From CAIVVT01 sp963838205 (GTDB lineage Bacteria > Acidobacteriota > Terriglobia > Bryobacterales > Bryobacteraceae), in assembly GCA_963838205.1 (NCBI GenBank), contig CAWIQF010000003.1, positions 1 to 64,000 on the forward strand: DNA of 64,000 bases, written 5' to 3'. Each line of letters starts with the position of its first letter. The first letter of the stretch is position 1. The notes below the pieces were generated by a model. That model was not told the origin of the DNA. It saw nothing but the letters and a program-made list of their open reading frames with translations, and did no database searches. A program made the translations under genes and the position numbers. Shown piece by piece: positions 36,349 to 45,677 of this stretch.

Positions 36349-36456
36349 AACTGACCATCGTAGCCCGCGCCCGCGCCGGACGTGGCCCGCTCCGCTCGCG
36401 GCCTTCGCGCGCGGATGGCCGCGCGCCGGGGCGTCGCGCAGTAGCAACGCGGCCGA

Positions 36457-37380
36457 TCACTGCTTTCGCAACAGCAGCCCCGACGCAAAGGCCAACACGC
36501 ACATACACGCCGCGTAGACCGTCACGCCCGCCACATCGCGCTCGGGGTCTATTTCGACCAGGTCGGCGATGAGAACTTTTGGATTCGCTCCGCACAGCCG
36601 GGCGGCGGTTCGCAACTCGGCCGGAGTGATGCCGCCGGGACGCGAGCCGGGAGCCGCGGGTGCGAAAGCGCGGTCGAGCACGTCGATGTCGAAGTCAACA
36701 TAGATGGCATCGGCCGACCTCGCGAGTTGGTCCAGCGCGGCCGCAATGACGGGGACCACGCCGCGCCGGTGGAAGTCGTCGGCGGTGATCACGGTGATGC
36801 CCGCGCCGGTGGCGAGGTTGTGATAGAAGCGCGAGTTGGCGAAGGGCTGCAGGCCAACCTGCACGATGTTGCGGCCCGGCAGGCCGGCGGCCAGCAGCGC
36901 CCGCACGGGATTACCGTTGGTGAGACCGGCGTCGAGGTCTCGCAGGTCCAAATGCGCATCGAGCGTGAGCAGACCGCAGCGTTCCAGAGCAACGCCCAGT
37001 GCGTGCACTCCCGGATAGGTAATGCTGTTGTCGCCTCCCAGCAGGAACAGCGCGTCCGCGCCGACCAAAGAGCTGAATGCGCCCTCCTTGACGGTTTGGA
37101 ACGCCTCGGCCGGGCTCAAGCCCGCTACCGCCAGGTCGCCATGATCGGTGGCCGCAACCCGCTCCAGATCGCCGCCCGACTCGATGTCATAAGTGCTGAA
37201 GCGCTGCAACGCGGCGCGCACCGCCGCCGGCGCCAGATCGCAGCGTCCGGGCGTGATCGAACCGCGCGCCACCGGCGCGCCGAGAATCGACAGGCGGCGC
37301 AGCGCATCGGCGGCGTGCGTCCCCGCAAGCCAGGCGCTCGCGCGGGGCCAGAATGGATCGCTATTCGGGGCTGGCGTCAC
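36457..37380 (-). CDS. hutG: Formimidoylglutamase/ureohydrolase family protein
   Basis: A 307-aa ureohydrolase with binuclear manganese ligands: GGDNSITYPG (in place of GGDHS, so one His is Asn), DAHLDLRD and VDFDIDVLD. Next to hutI and hutU it is probably formimidoylglutamase, which releases formamide and glutamate at the end of histidine breakdown. GTG 37380 with GAGGAG ten bases upstream was chosen over TTG 37404. It overlaps the end of hutI by 20 bases. The Asn in the first ligand motif and the tail hydrophobic segment (YAACMCVLAFASGLLL) are worth noting. Confidence 0.85.
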   Translation of the reverse strand: MTPAPNSDPFWPRASAWLAGTHAADALRRLSILGAPVARGSITPGRCDLAPAAVRAALQRFSTYDIESGGDLERVAATDHGDLAVAGLSPAEAFQTVKEGAFSSLVGADALFLLGGDNSITYPGVHALGVALERCGLLTLDAHLDLRDLDAGLTNGNPVRALLAAGLPGRNIVQVGLQPFANSRFYHNLATGAGITVITADDFHRRGVVPVIAAALDQLARSADAIYVDFDIDVLDRAFAPAAPGSRPGGITPAELRTAARLCGANPKVLIADLVEIDPERDVAGVTVYAACMCVLAFASGLLLRKQ

Positions 37381-38668
37381 GGGCTGGAATCTCCTCTTCC
37401 TCAATCCTCTTTCGATTTTCCTCGTAGATGACGCAGCCGCGCTTCATCGTCAGCGCCACCGGATTGACGCCGAACCAATAGGCCAATTCGCGATGGTCCT
37501 CCGCGTTGAGGATGATCAGGTCGGCGTCATTGCCCGGCTCGATCGTGCCCACGCGCTGGCTCCGCCGCAGCGCCGCCGCTGCATTTACGGTAGCAGCCGT
37601 GATGGCCTCCCCGATGCTCATCATCATCATCCGGCAAGCCAGGGCAATCACCATCGGCATGCTGCACGTCGGACTGGTTCCAGGGTTGAAATCCGTAGCC
37701 AGCGCGACCGCCGCGCCGCGGTCGATCAACAACCGCCCGGGACCATAGCGCGGCAGTGAGAGATGGAATACCGAACCCGGCAGCAGCGTCGCGACGGTCG
37801 CCGACCGGGCCAGCGCATCGGCGTCCTCGAGCGTCGCCTGTTCAAGATGATCGGCGCTGGCCGCTCCCAATTCGCAGGCCAGGCGGGCCGCGCCGGTGCG
37901 CGTGAACTGCTCGGCGTGCACGCGCAGTCCGAAACCGAGGTCACGCGCGGCCGTGAAATAGCGCCGCGCCTGGTTCAGCGTGAAGCCGCCGCGATCGATA
38001 TAGGCGTCTACGAATTCGGCCAGCCGCTGCTCACGCACCAGCGGCAGCATGTGCCCGATCATCCAGTCGATGTATTCGTCCGGACGCGCCGCGTACTCCG
38101 GAGGAGTCATGTGCGCCCCCAGATACGTCGGCACGATGTCGAGCGGATGAGCGTCCAGATCGCGCAAAAGGCCCAGCGTCTTGCACTCTCCTTGCTCGTC
38201 CAGGGCGTAGCCCGACTTCGCCTCCAGCGTCGTTGTCCCGTGCCGCGCGAAGCCCTCCAACCGACGGCGGGCCAGAGCGGCCAACGCAATCACGGACGCG
38301 GACCGCACGTCTCGCACGGTGGCCAGGATGCCCCCGCCGGCAGCGGCGATGGCATGATAATCCGCGCCGCCGAGGCGCATCTCAAAATCGTTCAGCCGCG
38401 GCGGACCGAAGACCAGATGCGTGTGGGAATCGACGAAACCCGGCATGACCACGCGGCCATGCGCGTCGATCTCCTGGACCGTCCGCGAGCTGGCGAGTCT
38501 TTCGACCACGGCCTCGGGACCGGCGATCACGATGCGGCCCGCGTCCACCAGAACAGCGCCGTTGGCGACCACGCCGAGATCGCGCATGGCCATGCCGCGC
38601 CGCGCTCCAGGAGGACCGGCGAGAGTCAGAAGCTGGCCTGCGTGGCGGATGAGGATCGGCTGCGTCAT
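37361..38668 (-). CDS. hutI: Imidazolonepropionase
   Basis: A 435-aa amidohydrolase that opens imidazolonepropionate to formiminoglutamate. Metal-binding motif HTHLVFGPPR, then the substrate-binding RLGGADYHAIAAAGGGI, LEAKSGYAL, HAEQFTRTGAA and ATDFNPGTSPT are in family order. ATG 38668 overlaps the hutU stop by ATGA. The open frame upstream to 38911 is a shadow of hutU. The second gene of the hutU-hutI-hutG operon. Confidence 0.93.
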   Translation of the reverse strand: MTQPILIRHAGQLLTLAGPPGARRGMAMRDLGVVANGAVLVDAGRIVIAGPEAVVERLASSRTVQEIDAHGRVVMPGFVDSHTHLVFGPPRLNDFEMRLGGADYHAIAAAGGGILATVRDVRSASVIALAALARRRLEGFARHGTTTLEAKSGYALDEQGECKTLGLLRDLDAHPLDIVPTYLGAHMTPPEYAARPDEYIDWMIGHMLPLVREQRLAEFVDAYIDRGGFTLNQARRYFTAARDLGFGLRVHAEQFTRTGAARLACELGAASADHLEQATLEDADALARSATVATLLPGSVFHLSLPRYGPGRLLIDRGAAVALATDFNPGTSPTCSMPMVIALACRMMMMSIGEAITAATVNAAAALRRSQRVGTIEPGNDADLIILNAEDHRELAYWFGVNPVALTMKRGCVIYEENRKRIEEEEIPARDASPE

Positions 38669-40365
38669 TTCTCGTCTGAAGGATGCGCCGCCTCCGCGCG
38701 CATGGGAGCGCGCAGACCGGCCTGCTCCGCAAACTCGATGGCCGGCGCATAGCCCGCGTCCACCAGACGCAGCACACCGATGCCCGGGTCGCATGTGAGT
38801 ACGCGCTCGATCGAGCGTTCGCTGGATTCGGTTCCGTCGGCCACCGTCACCTGGCCGGCATGCATCGAATAGCCGATGCCCACGCCGCCGCCGTTGTGCA
38901 GCGAGACCCAACTCGCGCCGGCGGCCGTGTTCAACAATGCGTTCAGAATCGGCCAGTCAGCCACGGCGTCAGTGTGATCGGGCATGGCCTCGGTCTCGCG
39001 ATACGGCGAAGCCACCGAGCCGCAGTCGAGATGATCGCGGCCGATCACGATCGGCGCCTTCAGCCGGCCGTCGGCCACCATGCGGTTCATCTCGACGCCG
39101 AAGCGCGCGCGCTCGCCGTAGCCCAGCCAGCAGATGCGCGCCGGCAAGCCCTGGAACTGCACGCGCTCGCGCGCCAGCCGCATCCATCTGGCCAACGCTT
39201 CGTTCTCGGGAAACAGGCGGCACACCGTTTCGTCGGTGGCGGCAATGTCGGACGCCTCGCCCGACAATGCCACCCAGCGGAACGGCCCCTTGCCCTGGGC
39301 AAACAGCGGCCGGATGTATTCGGGGATGAAGCCGGGAATCTCAAACGCGTCGCTGACGCCGCGATCCGCGGCCATCCGGCGGATGTTGTTGCCGTAGTCG
39401 AACGCCACCGCGCCGCTGCGTTTCAATGCCAGCATCGCGCGCACGTGCGCCGCGATCGAGTCCATCGCCCGATCCACATAGCCTGTAGGGTCGGAGACGC
39501 GCAGCCGCTCGGCTTGCTCCAGCGTCACACCGGCCGGCACATAGCCGTTCAACGGATCGTGGGCGCTGGTCTGGTCGGTCACGACGTCGGGCACCACGCC
39601 CATTTGAACCAGCTTGAGCAGTACCTCCGCGCAGTTGCCGGCCAAGCCCACCGAGAGCGGCTGAGCGGCCCGGCGCGCGTCTTCCACCCAGCCCAGCGCC
39701 TGCACCAGGTCAGTGCTCATGCGGTCGCAATAGCCCGTTTCGAGGCGCCGCTGGATGCGTGCCGGATCCACTTCGACGCACAGCATGGCCGCACCGTTCA
39801 TCGTCGCCGCCAATGGCTGAGCGCCGCCCATGCCGCCCATGCCGCCCGTCAGCACGAATCGCCCGGCCAGGCTTCCGCCGAAGTGCTGGCGCGCGGCCGC
39901 CGCGAAGGTCTCGAACGTGCCCTGCAAAATGCCTTGCGTGCCGATGTAAATCCAGCTTCCGGCCGTCATCTGGCCGTACATCATCAGGCCCGCGCGTTCA
40001 AGTTCGCGGAAATGTTCCCAGTTCGACCAGTGGCCGACCAGGTTCGCGTTGGCGATCAGCACCCGCGGCGCTTCCTCGTGCGTGCGGAACACGCCCACCG
40101 GCCGGCCGGACTGCACCAGCAGCGTCTCGTCGTTCGCCAGCCGCTCCAGCTCGCGCACGATGGCGTGGAACGACGGCCAGTCGCGCGCGGCCTTACCCGA
40201 ACCGCCGTAGACCACCAGATCCTGCGGCCGCTCGGCCACCTCCGGATCGAGGTTGTTCATCAGCATTCGCAGCGCAGCTTCCTGTTTCCAGCCTTTGCAG
40301 CGCAGCGTCGTGCCGCGCGGCGCACGCACGATTTCCCTTTTGTTCACGGCATCCAGGAGTGCCAT
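38665..40365 (-). CDS. hutU: Urocanate hydratase
   Basis: A 566-aa urocanase that hydrates urocanate to imidazolonepropionate using tightly bound NAD+. Characteristic stretches are YGGSGKAARDWPSF, TAGSWIYIGTQGI, TGGMGGMGGAQPLAATMNG (NAD-binding) and ICWLGYGERARFG with the conserved cysteine. It starts the hut operon. Histidine ammonia-lyase (hutH) is not in the window, so the first step is encoded elsewhere or the cluster takes urocanate from outside. Confidence 0.95.
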   Translation of the reverse strand: MALLDAVNKREIVRAPRGTTLRCKGWKQEAALRMLMNNLDPEVAERPQDLVVYGGSGKAARDWPSFHAIVRELERLANDETLLVQSGRPVGVFRTHEEAPRVLIANANLVGHWSNWEHFRELERAGLMMYGQMTAGSWIYIGTQGILQGTFETFAAAARQHFGGSLAGRFVLTGGMGGMGGAQPLAATMNGAAMLCVEVDPARIQRRLETGYCDRMSTDLVQALGWVEDARRAAQPLSVGLAGNCAEVLLKLVQMGVVPDVVTDQTSAHDPLNGYVPAGVTLEQAERLRVSDPTGYVDRAMDSIAAHVRAMLALKRSGAVAFDYGNNIRRMAADRGVSDAFEIPGFIPEYIRPLFAQGKGPFRWVALSGEASDIAATDETVCRLFPENEALARWMRLARERVQFQGLPARICWLGYGERARFGVEMNRMVADGRLKAPIVIGRDHLDCGSVASPYRETEAMPDHTDAVADWPILNALLNTAAGASWVSLHNGGGVGIGYSMHAGQVTVADGTESSERSIERVLTCDPGIGVLRLVDAGYAPAIEFAEQAGLRAPMRAEAAHPSDEK

Positions 40366-40419
40366 AGCCTGTTTCGACTGTACGATAAGTTCGTTGGCGC
40401 CGGGCTGCCAGGCCGCCCG

Positions 40420-40974
40420 TTACTTCTTTGCCTCCCGGCGCGCGCTGCCTTCCACGTGCGTCTTGAACTTCTCCGGCTGGCCCGGCGGCGCTATGTCGAA
40501 GCTGATCTTCAGCTCGTCCGGCCCTGTGAAAACGTACGTGAAGCGGAACCTTGGCCGGCCCGGCGCGAGCGCGCTCAGACACTCGATCCGCTGGCCGTCG
40601 GCCGAAGTTGAAACCAGGTATTCTATGCTGTGGCCCTCGTCGTCGAAATAAATCGCGCGCGGCGGCGCGCCGGCCTCGCCCGGATACATCACCGTCAGGT
40701 CGGCATGTTGCCGCAATGGATGGGTCGCCGTGGCGCGGAACGTGGTGAAGCTCCAGCGCGTCAGCACGTGATCACGCAGTTCGTAGCGGAAGTTCATGCC
40801 GCTCGCGCTGACCTCGCCCGGCTCTCCGCCTCCGCTCGTGCCCTTCCACGCGCCCTCCAGCCGCTTCAGAACCTGCCACACGCGATCGCCTTCGCTCACC
40901 GCTGCCGTCTGGCTCAATAGCGGCGCGCTGCACAAACCCATCCCCGGAAGAAGCAGCCACAGGAGTTGACGCAT
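40420..40974 (-). CDS. Secreted protein of unknown function
   Basis: A 184-aa protein with a signal peptide (MRQLLWLLLPGMGLCSAPLLSQ). The mature part is beta-rich and reminiscent of small lipocalin-like or DUF1579-type folds (LEGAWKGTSGGGEPGEVSAS near the start, then alternating strands), but I do not recognise the family. The start at 40974 begins the signal sequence; the longer frame to 41088 is rejected. It lies 54 bases upstream of hutU on the same strand but reads as a separate gene. Confidence 0.6.
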   Translation of the reverse strand: MRQLLWLLLPGMGLCSAPLLSQTAAVSEGDRVWQVLKRLEGAWKGTSGGGEPGEVSASGMNFRYELRDHVLTRWSFTTFRATATHPLRQHADLTVMYPGEAGAPPRAIYFDDEGHSIEYLVSTSADGQRIECLSALAPGRPRFRFTYVFTGPDELKISFDIAPPGQPEKFKTHVEGSARREAKK

Positions 40975-40996
40975 AGCCCCATGATACGGCCTTGCA

Positions 40997-41644
40997 TCAA
41001 CCGCCAAGCCGATCCTTGCTCGTGACGCAAGTCCTTGTATAGCGCGGCCGCACGCGATTTCTACCATATGCTGTCGTGCAGACGGCACAAACGCCGTGGC
41101 TGATCAGCTTCGGAGGTTCTTCGAGATAGTTGGGAACCCAATCCCACACCGCTCCTGGCCCGACCCGCCGCGTCCGCCGGCAGTGGCAACACATCGTAAT
41201 AGTACCGTGATCATCCCCATAGACCATCCCATCGGGAGCACACACTTTTCGGTCCTCACCCTCATGCGGCCATTCTGCCGCAATTGAGTTAACAACGACC
41301 ACCCCCTCACCTTCAGGGTCCGGGTAAGATACCATCCGAAAGCTGCGATAGACAGTCGGGCTGGAACACTCATAGCAGTGTTCCCACGCTTGCCGTGAAG
41401 AGAGTACCTTCCGGTACCTTCCCTCGAATAGCTGCTTCAGCAGCGCGGGAACGGCATCCATCACGGATCGACCCCGTTGCTGTTGACGCTCCAATCCCCG
41501 ACCGCCGTTCTCCACTGCAAACTTATCCCAAGCCTCGTTGCAGTAGACAATGCGGAGGTCCCCATCCAGTATGAAGCTTACCGCTGGGTCTTTCTCCAAA
41601 CTCTCCCTCGATAGGTTGGTACTGTCTCGTAAACTGGACTGCAT
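40997..41644 (-). CDS. PAS-domain protein with C-terminal Cys-rich SHGxC motif
   Basis: A 215-aa cytosolic protein. A PAS-like sensor domain (about 15-145) starts AVSFILDGDLRIVYCNEAWDKF, followed by a Cys-rich C-terminus: ITMCCHCRRTRR, then WDWVPNYLEEPPK and LISHGVCAVC. That C-terminal pattern (CxxCRR ... SHGxCxxC) occurs in many PAS proteins and probably binds zinc. No kinase or DNA-binding domain is present. ATG 41644 with AAGAG upstream was chosen; ATG 41659 is an alternative. Confidence 0.65.
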   Translation of the reverse strand: MQSSLRDSTNLSRESLEKDPAVSFILDGDLRIVYCNEAWDKFAVENGGRGLERQQQRGRSVMDAVPALLKQLFEGRYRKVLSSRQAWEHCYECSSPTVYRSFRMVSYPDPEGEGVVVVNSIAAEWPHEGEDRKVCAPDGMVYGDDHGTITMCCHCRRTRRVGPGAVWDWVPNYLEEPPKLISHGVCAVCTTAYGRNRVRPRYTRTCVTSKDRLGG

Positions 41645-42301
41645 CGTCGTCTCTTTCATTAACCTCATCATCAGGCGCACAATGGATTCGCCTGTGCCGG
41701 GACCTCGCGAACCTTCCCTGCCAGACCATCTAAGCTGAACGGCTTTGGGATATGTGCAAAGCCGCACTCGAGCACGCCTCGGTCAGCGATCAGCCATCAA
41801 TCGTCTAATTGAGAAGTTCCTTAACCGCTCAATTTCAGCATCGCCTCTCTTCGCCTTTCGGGCGATAAACCCTTTCGTTCCGCAACGCCTTTGTATAAAA
41901 CTCGGTGAACTACCGGCCGCGTTACTGAGCTTCCGCTAACAGCGTGAAACCACACAGGAAATGATCGGCAATGATTACCCGGCCGGTTCAATAAGGAGAT
42001 TCGCTTGATCATCTCGTGACCAGGCTGGGCATCCTTGAGTGGATGAGTCCAGCCTGCCCTGACCTTCATTCTCACAATCGGCCTGCAGCTCCGAAACCTT
42101 TAGAGCGGAATTATCATTTTGATTACCCGGCTTCCGCCGGCCATGCGCCTACTGCCGGCCAGCCGCCTTCCTGTGACTCTCCAAGGCGCGCTTCTCCCTT
42201 CGTGCCCCTGCTTTCTCCTCCGCCATGCGCTGGAGCGTGTCCCCACACCGCAGTTTGCGACAATGGGCTCGACCCCATCGCGACTCTCGCGAGTACTTAC
42301 C
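41645..42301. other. 657-base gap with one hairpin
   Basis: No gene is supported. An 8-base perfect stem CGGCTTTG/CAAAGCCG with a 9-base loop (41740-41764) lies about 100 bases upstream of the PAS gene and could be an operator. The remaining DNA is noncoding with lower GC than its neighbours. Confidence 0.4.
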
Positions 42302-42778
42302 ATGGACTCCTCGCACGAATTCCTGCGTCACTCTCTGGCGACGTTGGCCTATCGCGGCGCCAAAACTCTGCGCGACGCACCGGAAAGCTTTGCGGCGTTT
42401 CGCGCCGCCGATGGAACGCGCACGCCGGCCGGCATTCTGGCGCACATCGGGGACCTCTTCGATTGGGCGCTGGCCATGGCCGACGGCCGCATGGAGTGGC
42501 ACGACTCGGAGCCGCTCGCCTGGCCCGACGAAGTGGCTCGTTTCTTCCGGACGCTCGCAGCCTTCGACGCGCGCCTCGCCTCCGGCGAGCCTCTCGGCAT
42601 GACAGTGGAAAAACTCTTCCAGGGCCCCGTCGCCGACGCCTTCACGCACTTTGGCCAAATCGCCATGCTGCGCCGCATCGCCGGCGCGCCGGTGCGCGGC
42701 GAGAGCTACTTCCGCGCGCAGATCGTCATCGGACGCGTCGGGCCCGAGCAGGCGCCGCCCAAGCGCGAGTTCGCCTGA
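42302..42778 (+). CDS. DinB-family protein
   Basis: A 158-aa four-helix protein of the DinB/YfiT type. It has conserved-looking RTPAGILAHIGDLFDWALAMADG, with the His at a usual metal position, and a C-terminal HFGQIAMLRRIAGAPVRGE segment with a second His. DinB proteins are metal-dependent thiol transferases or hydrolases of broad function. The frame is open from 42119, but ATG 42302 begins the domain and no ribosome site favours the longer form. Confidence 0.7.
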   Translation: MDSSHEFLRHSLATLAYRGAKTLRDAPESFAAFRAADGTRTPAGILAHIGDLFDWALAMADGRMEWHDSEPLAWPDEVARFFRTLAAFDARLASGEPLGMTVEKLFQGPVADAFTHFGQIAMLRRIAGAPVRGESYFRAQIVIGRVGPEQAPPKREFA

Positions 42779-43054
42779 CGCGCCTGTGCCGCAGCGGCCG
42801 GAGCGCGCTTGACCATCGCCGACCGCTCGCTCAACGCGACCGCTTTCCGAGAATGCTCCACACGGCCGCGGATGCGCGGGGCGCTCGCCGCGTGCACCTG
42901 CCAGCGCGCGCAATGGATCCGCGGGATCAGCGGCCGGAAGCGCCACCGAAGTCGTCGCGGGAGTGAGCCCCGAGTGGTCCGGCGAGGGATGCGCGCCCGC
43001 CCCTCGGGTTGCCGCTTTTCCAGTGGCTAAGCATAATGGTGGCGGAGGTCCACG

Positions 43055-44342
43055 ATGTCCCTCGAAGTTGTTAACACGCAGGATGAAGCGCTGGAGCGGG
43101 AGTTTAACCCCTGGCTCGCCGCCGAGACGCGCTTCAATGAAGCGGCCCTGAAGCTGGGCTTGGACGACGGCCTGCAGAAGGTGCTGCGCAGTACGTCGAT
43201 GGAAGTGACGGTTCACATTCCGGTCCAGCTTGACGACGGGCGGCTGGAAGTTTTTACGGGGTACCGGGTGCAGCACTCGCTGGCCCGCGGCCCGGCCAAG
43301 GGGGGCATCCGATTTGCGCCCGACGTGACGCTCGACGAAGTGCGCGCGCTGTCCTCGTGGATGACCTGGAAATGCGCCGTGGTCAACATTCCCTTCGGCG
43401 GCGGCAAGGGCGGAGTGATCTGCGATCCCAAGATCCTGTCGCCCGCCGAACTGGAGCGCATCACGCGGCGCTACACGGCGGAGTCTGATGGACATCCTGG
43501 GGCCGGAGCGTGACGTGCCCGCCCCGGACATGAACACGAACGAGCAGACGATGGCCTGGATCATGGATACCTATTCCATGCACAAACGGCAGACTTCGAC
43601 GGCCGTGGTGACGGGCAAACCGCTCAACCTGGGCGGCTCGCTGGGCCGGCCCGAAGCCACGGGACGCGGCTGCCTGATCGTGACGCTGCAGGCGCTGAAG
43701 CGTTTCGGCCTGGATCCGCGTGAAACGAAAGTGGTCATTCAGGGTTTTGGCAACGTGGGCGGCATGGCGGCGCGCCTGATGCACAAGGCCGGTCTGAAAA
43801 TCGTCGCCATCATCGAGTACGACGGCGCGGTTTACAACGCCGGCGGCATCGACCCGTTTGCTCTGGAAGCGCACCGCAAGGAGACCGGCTCGATCGTTCA
43901 CTTCCCGGGCGCGGAGGACATGGACCGGGACGAGGCGATGTTCCTGCCGTGCGACGTCCTGTTGCCGGGCGCGCGCGAGAACGTGATTCACTCGCGCAAC
44001 GCCCACCGGATCCGCGCGAAGATTCTGTGCGAGGGAGCCAACGGTCCGACCACTGCTCCGGCCGACAAGATTCTCGAGGAGCACGGCGTGTTCGTGATTC
44101 CCGACATACTGGCCAACGCCGGCGGGGTCACGGTGAGCTACTTCGAATGGGTTCAAGACCGCCAGGGCTTCTTCTGGAACGAACAACTGGTCAACGAACG
44201 CCTGGAGGAGATCATGGTAAACTCCTTCAACGACATCGTCGGGTATGCGGAAAAACACAAGGTGAACAACCGCACGGCGGCCTACATGGTCGCGCTGGAC
44301 CGCGTAGCTTTCGCCATCCGCTTGCGCGGCATCTACGCCTGA
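43055..44342 (+). pseudogene. Glu/Leu/Phe/Val dehydrogenase with a single-base frameshift
   Basis: Two adjacent frames together give a full-length GDH-family enzyme. The first (43055 on) reads MSLEVVNTQDEALEREFNPW to KCAVVNIPFGGGKGGVICDP and ITRRYTAE. The second continues at 43488 with MDILGPERDVPAPDMNTNEQ, the NAD-binding VVIQGFGNVGG and a complete C-terminus to RLRGIYA. One extra base in GGAGTCTGATG at 43481-43487 explains the break (expected AELMDILG). The enzyme would deaminate glutamate or a branched amino acid with NAD(P). GGAGG precedes ATG 43055. All else is intact, so a sequencing error is as likely as a real pseudogene. Confidence 0.85.
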
Positions 44343-44504
44343 GCGAGCCGCTCGCGCGGCAAAAACGAGAGGCCGGTCCGCGATGACGGCCGCACACGCC
44401 GGCGACAAATAGCGGCGCAGAACGCCGGCACTTCGGGCTACTCGCGGACCCACCCGTGGACAGGCGCCGAACGAAGCCGCTATCGTGGGCAAGAGTAACT
44501 TTGA

Positions 44505-45677
44505 ATGAGCGATTTCGACGATCCCGTGTCATTGTTCACAACTCGCTTCGGCGACGGGCTGAAACCCGACGTGGTGGCCGTGCCGGGGCGCGTGAACCTG
44601 ATCGGCGAACACATCGACTATCACAACCTGCCGGTGCTGCCCATGGCGATCGGACGGAAGATCCGCGTGGCCTTCCGGGCACGCACCGACCGCGTGATCC
44701 GCGCCTGCTCGGATTCTTTCGGCGAGCGCGAATTCGAATGGACGAAGCAGCTCATGCCGTCGGCTTCCGGCGATTGGGTGAACTATGTCAAAGCGGCCGC
44801 CCAGGCGGTCGAAGGACGCTGGAAGTTGAAGTTCGGGATCGATGCGGCGGTGGTGTCGAATCTGCCGCCGGCCGCCGGGTTGTCGTCCTCTTCCGCGCTG
44901 CTCACCGGATTCACGCTGGCGCTGTTGCGGGCCAACGGGGTTCAGGCGACGTTTGAAGAATTGATGGACGTTCTGCCGGAGGGCGAGTATTTCGTCGGTA
45001 CGCGCGGCGGCGGCATGGACCATGCCGCGGTGCTGGCGGGCAGGCGCGGCTGCGCCATTCTGGTCAACTTCGCGCCGCTTTCGGTGAGCAGTGTTCCCGT
45101 TCCGGAGGGCTGGGTGTTTTTGATCGCGCACAGTCTCACCACGGCTGAGAAGTCGGGCGACGTCCGGTCCAAATATAATGCGCGCCGCACCGCCGGCTCG
45201 AACGCATTGCATGGGCTGGGCTTCCATTCCTTCGGCCAGGCGCTCGAACGCTATAGCGTGGAAGAGCTGAGCGAGTTGGCCGCCGGGCATCTCGCGGATG
45301 ACGAGCAGCGTTGTTTTCTGCATGTGGTCACCGAAGCCCATCGCGTGACTGCGGCGGTCGCGGCGATGCGAGCGGGCGATGCCGAATCGTTTGGGCGACT
45401 GCTATACGAATCTCACGCCAGCTTGCGCGATTGGCTGCGGGTGAGTTCGCCGGCCCTGGATTCCCTCGTCGAAGCGGCTCGCGCGGCGGGCGCGCTGGGA
45501 GCGCGCCTGACGGGGGGCGGCTTCGGCGGCTGCGCCGTCGTCCTGTGCCGCGCGGCCGAGCAGGAGCGGGTCGCGGCGGGCATCGTCGAACGGTTTTATG
45601 CCGGGCGCGCCGGCTTCGATCCGAACGTGCATCTGATCGCGGCCGAGCCTTCGGCGGGGGCTCTGAGTGAGGAGTAA
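44505..45677 (+). CDS. galK: Galactokinase-family GHMP sugar kinase
   Basis: A 390-aa GHMP kinase. The N-terminal galactokinase signature GRVNLIGEHIDYH (about 28-40), the ATP-binding LPPAAGLSSSSALLTG (about 125-140), GTRGGGMDHAAVLAG (about 165) and the C-terminal LTGGGFGGCAVVL motif are all present. It phosphorylates galactose or a related sugar at C1. The next gene, a nucleotidyltransferase, overlaps by 11 bases, which suggests kinase plus activation to NDP-sugar. The substrate could be galactose, GalNAc or L-arabinose. Confidence 0.85.
   Translation: MSDFDDPVSLFTTRFGDGLKPDVVAVPGRVNLIGEHIDYHNLPVLPMAIGRKIRVAFRARTDRVIRACSDSFGEREFEWTKQLMPSASGDWVNYVKAAAQAVEGRWKLKFGIDAAVVSNLPPAAGLSSSSALLTGFTLALLRANGVQATFEELMDVLPEGEYFVGTRGGGMDHAAVLAGRRGCAILVNFAPLSVSSVPVPEGWVFLIAHSLTTAEKSGDVRSKYNARRTAGSNALHGLGFHSFGQALERYSVEELSELAAGHLADDEQRCFLHVVTEAHRVTAAVAAMRAGDAESFGRLLYESHASLRDWLRVSSPALDSLVEAARAAGALGARLTGGGFGGCAVVLCRAAEQERVAAGIVERFYAGRAGFDPNVHLIAAEPSAGALSEE

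Noticed and set aside
38683..40611. Long plus-strand open frame of 642 codons
   Set aside because: It is an antisense shadow of hutU in GC-rich DNA; no domain or ribosome site.
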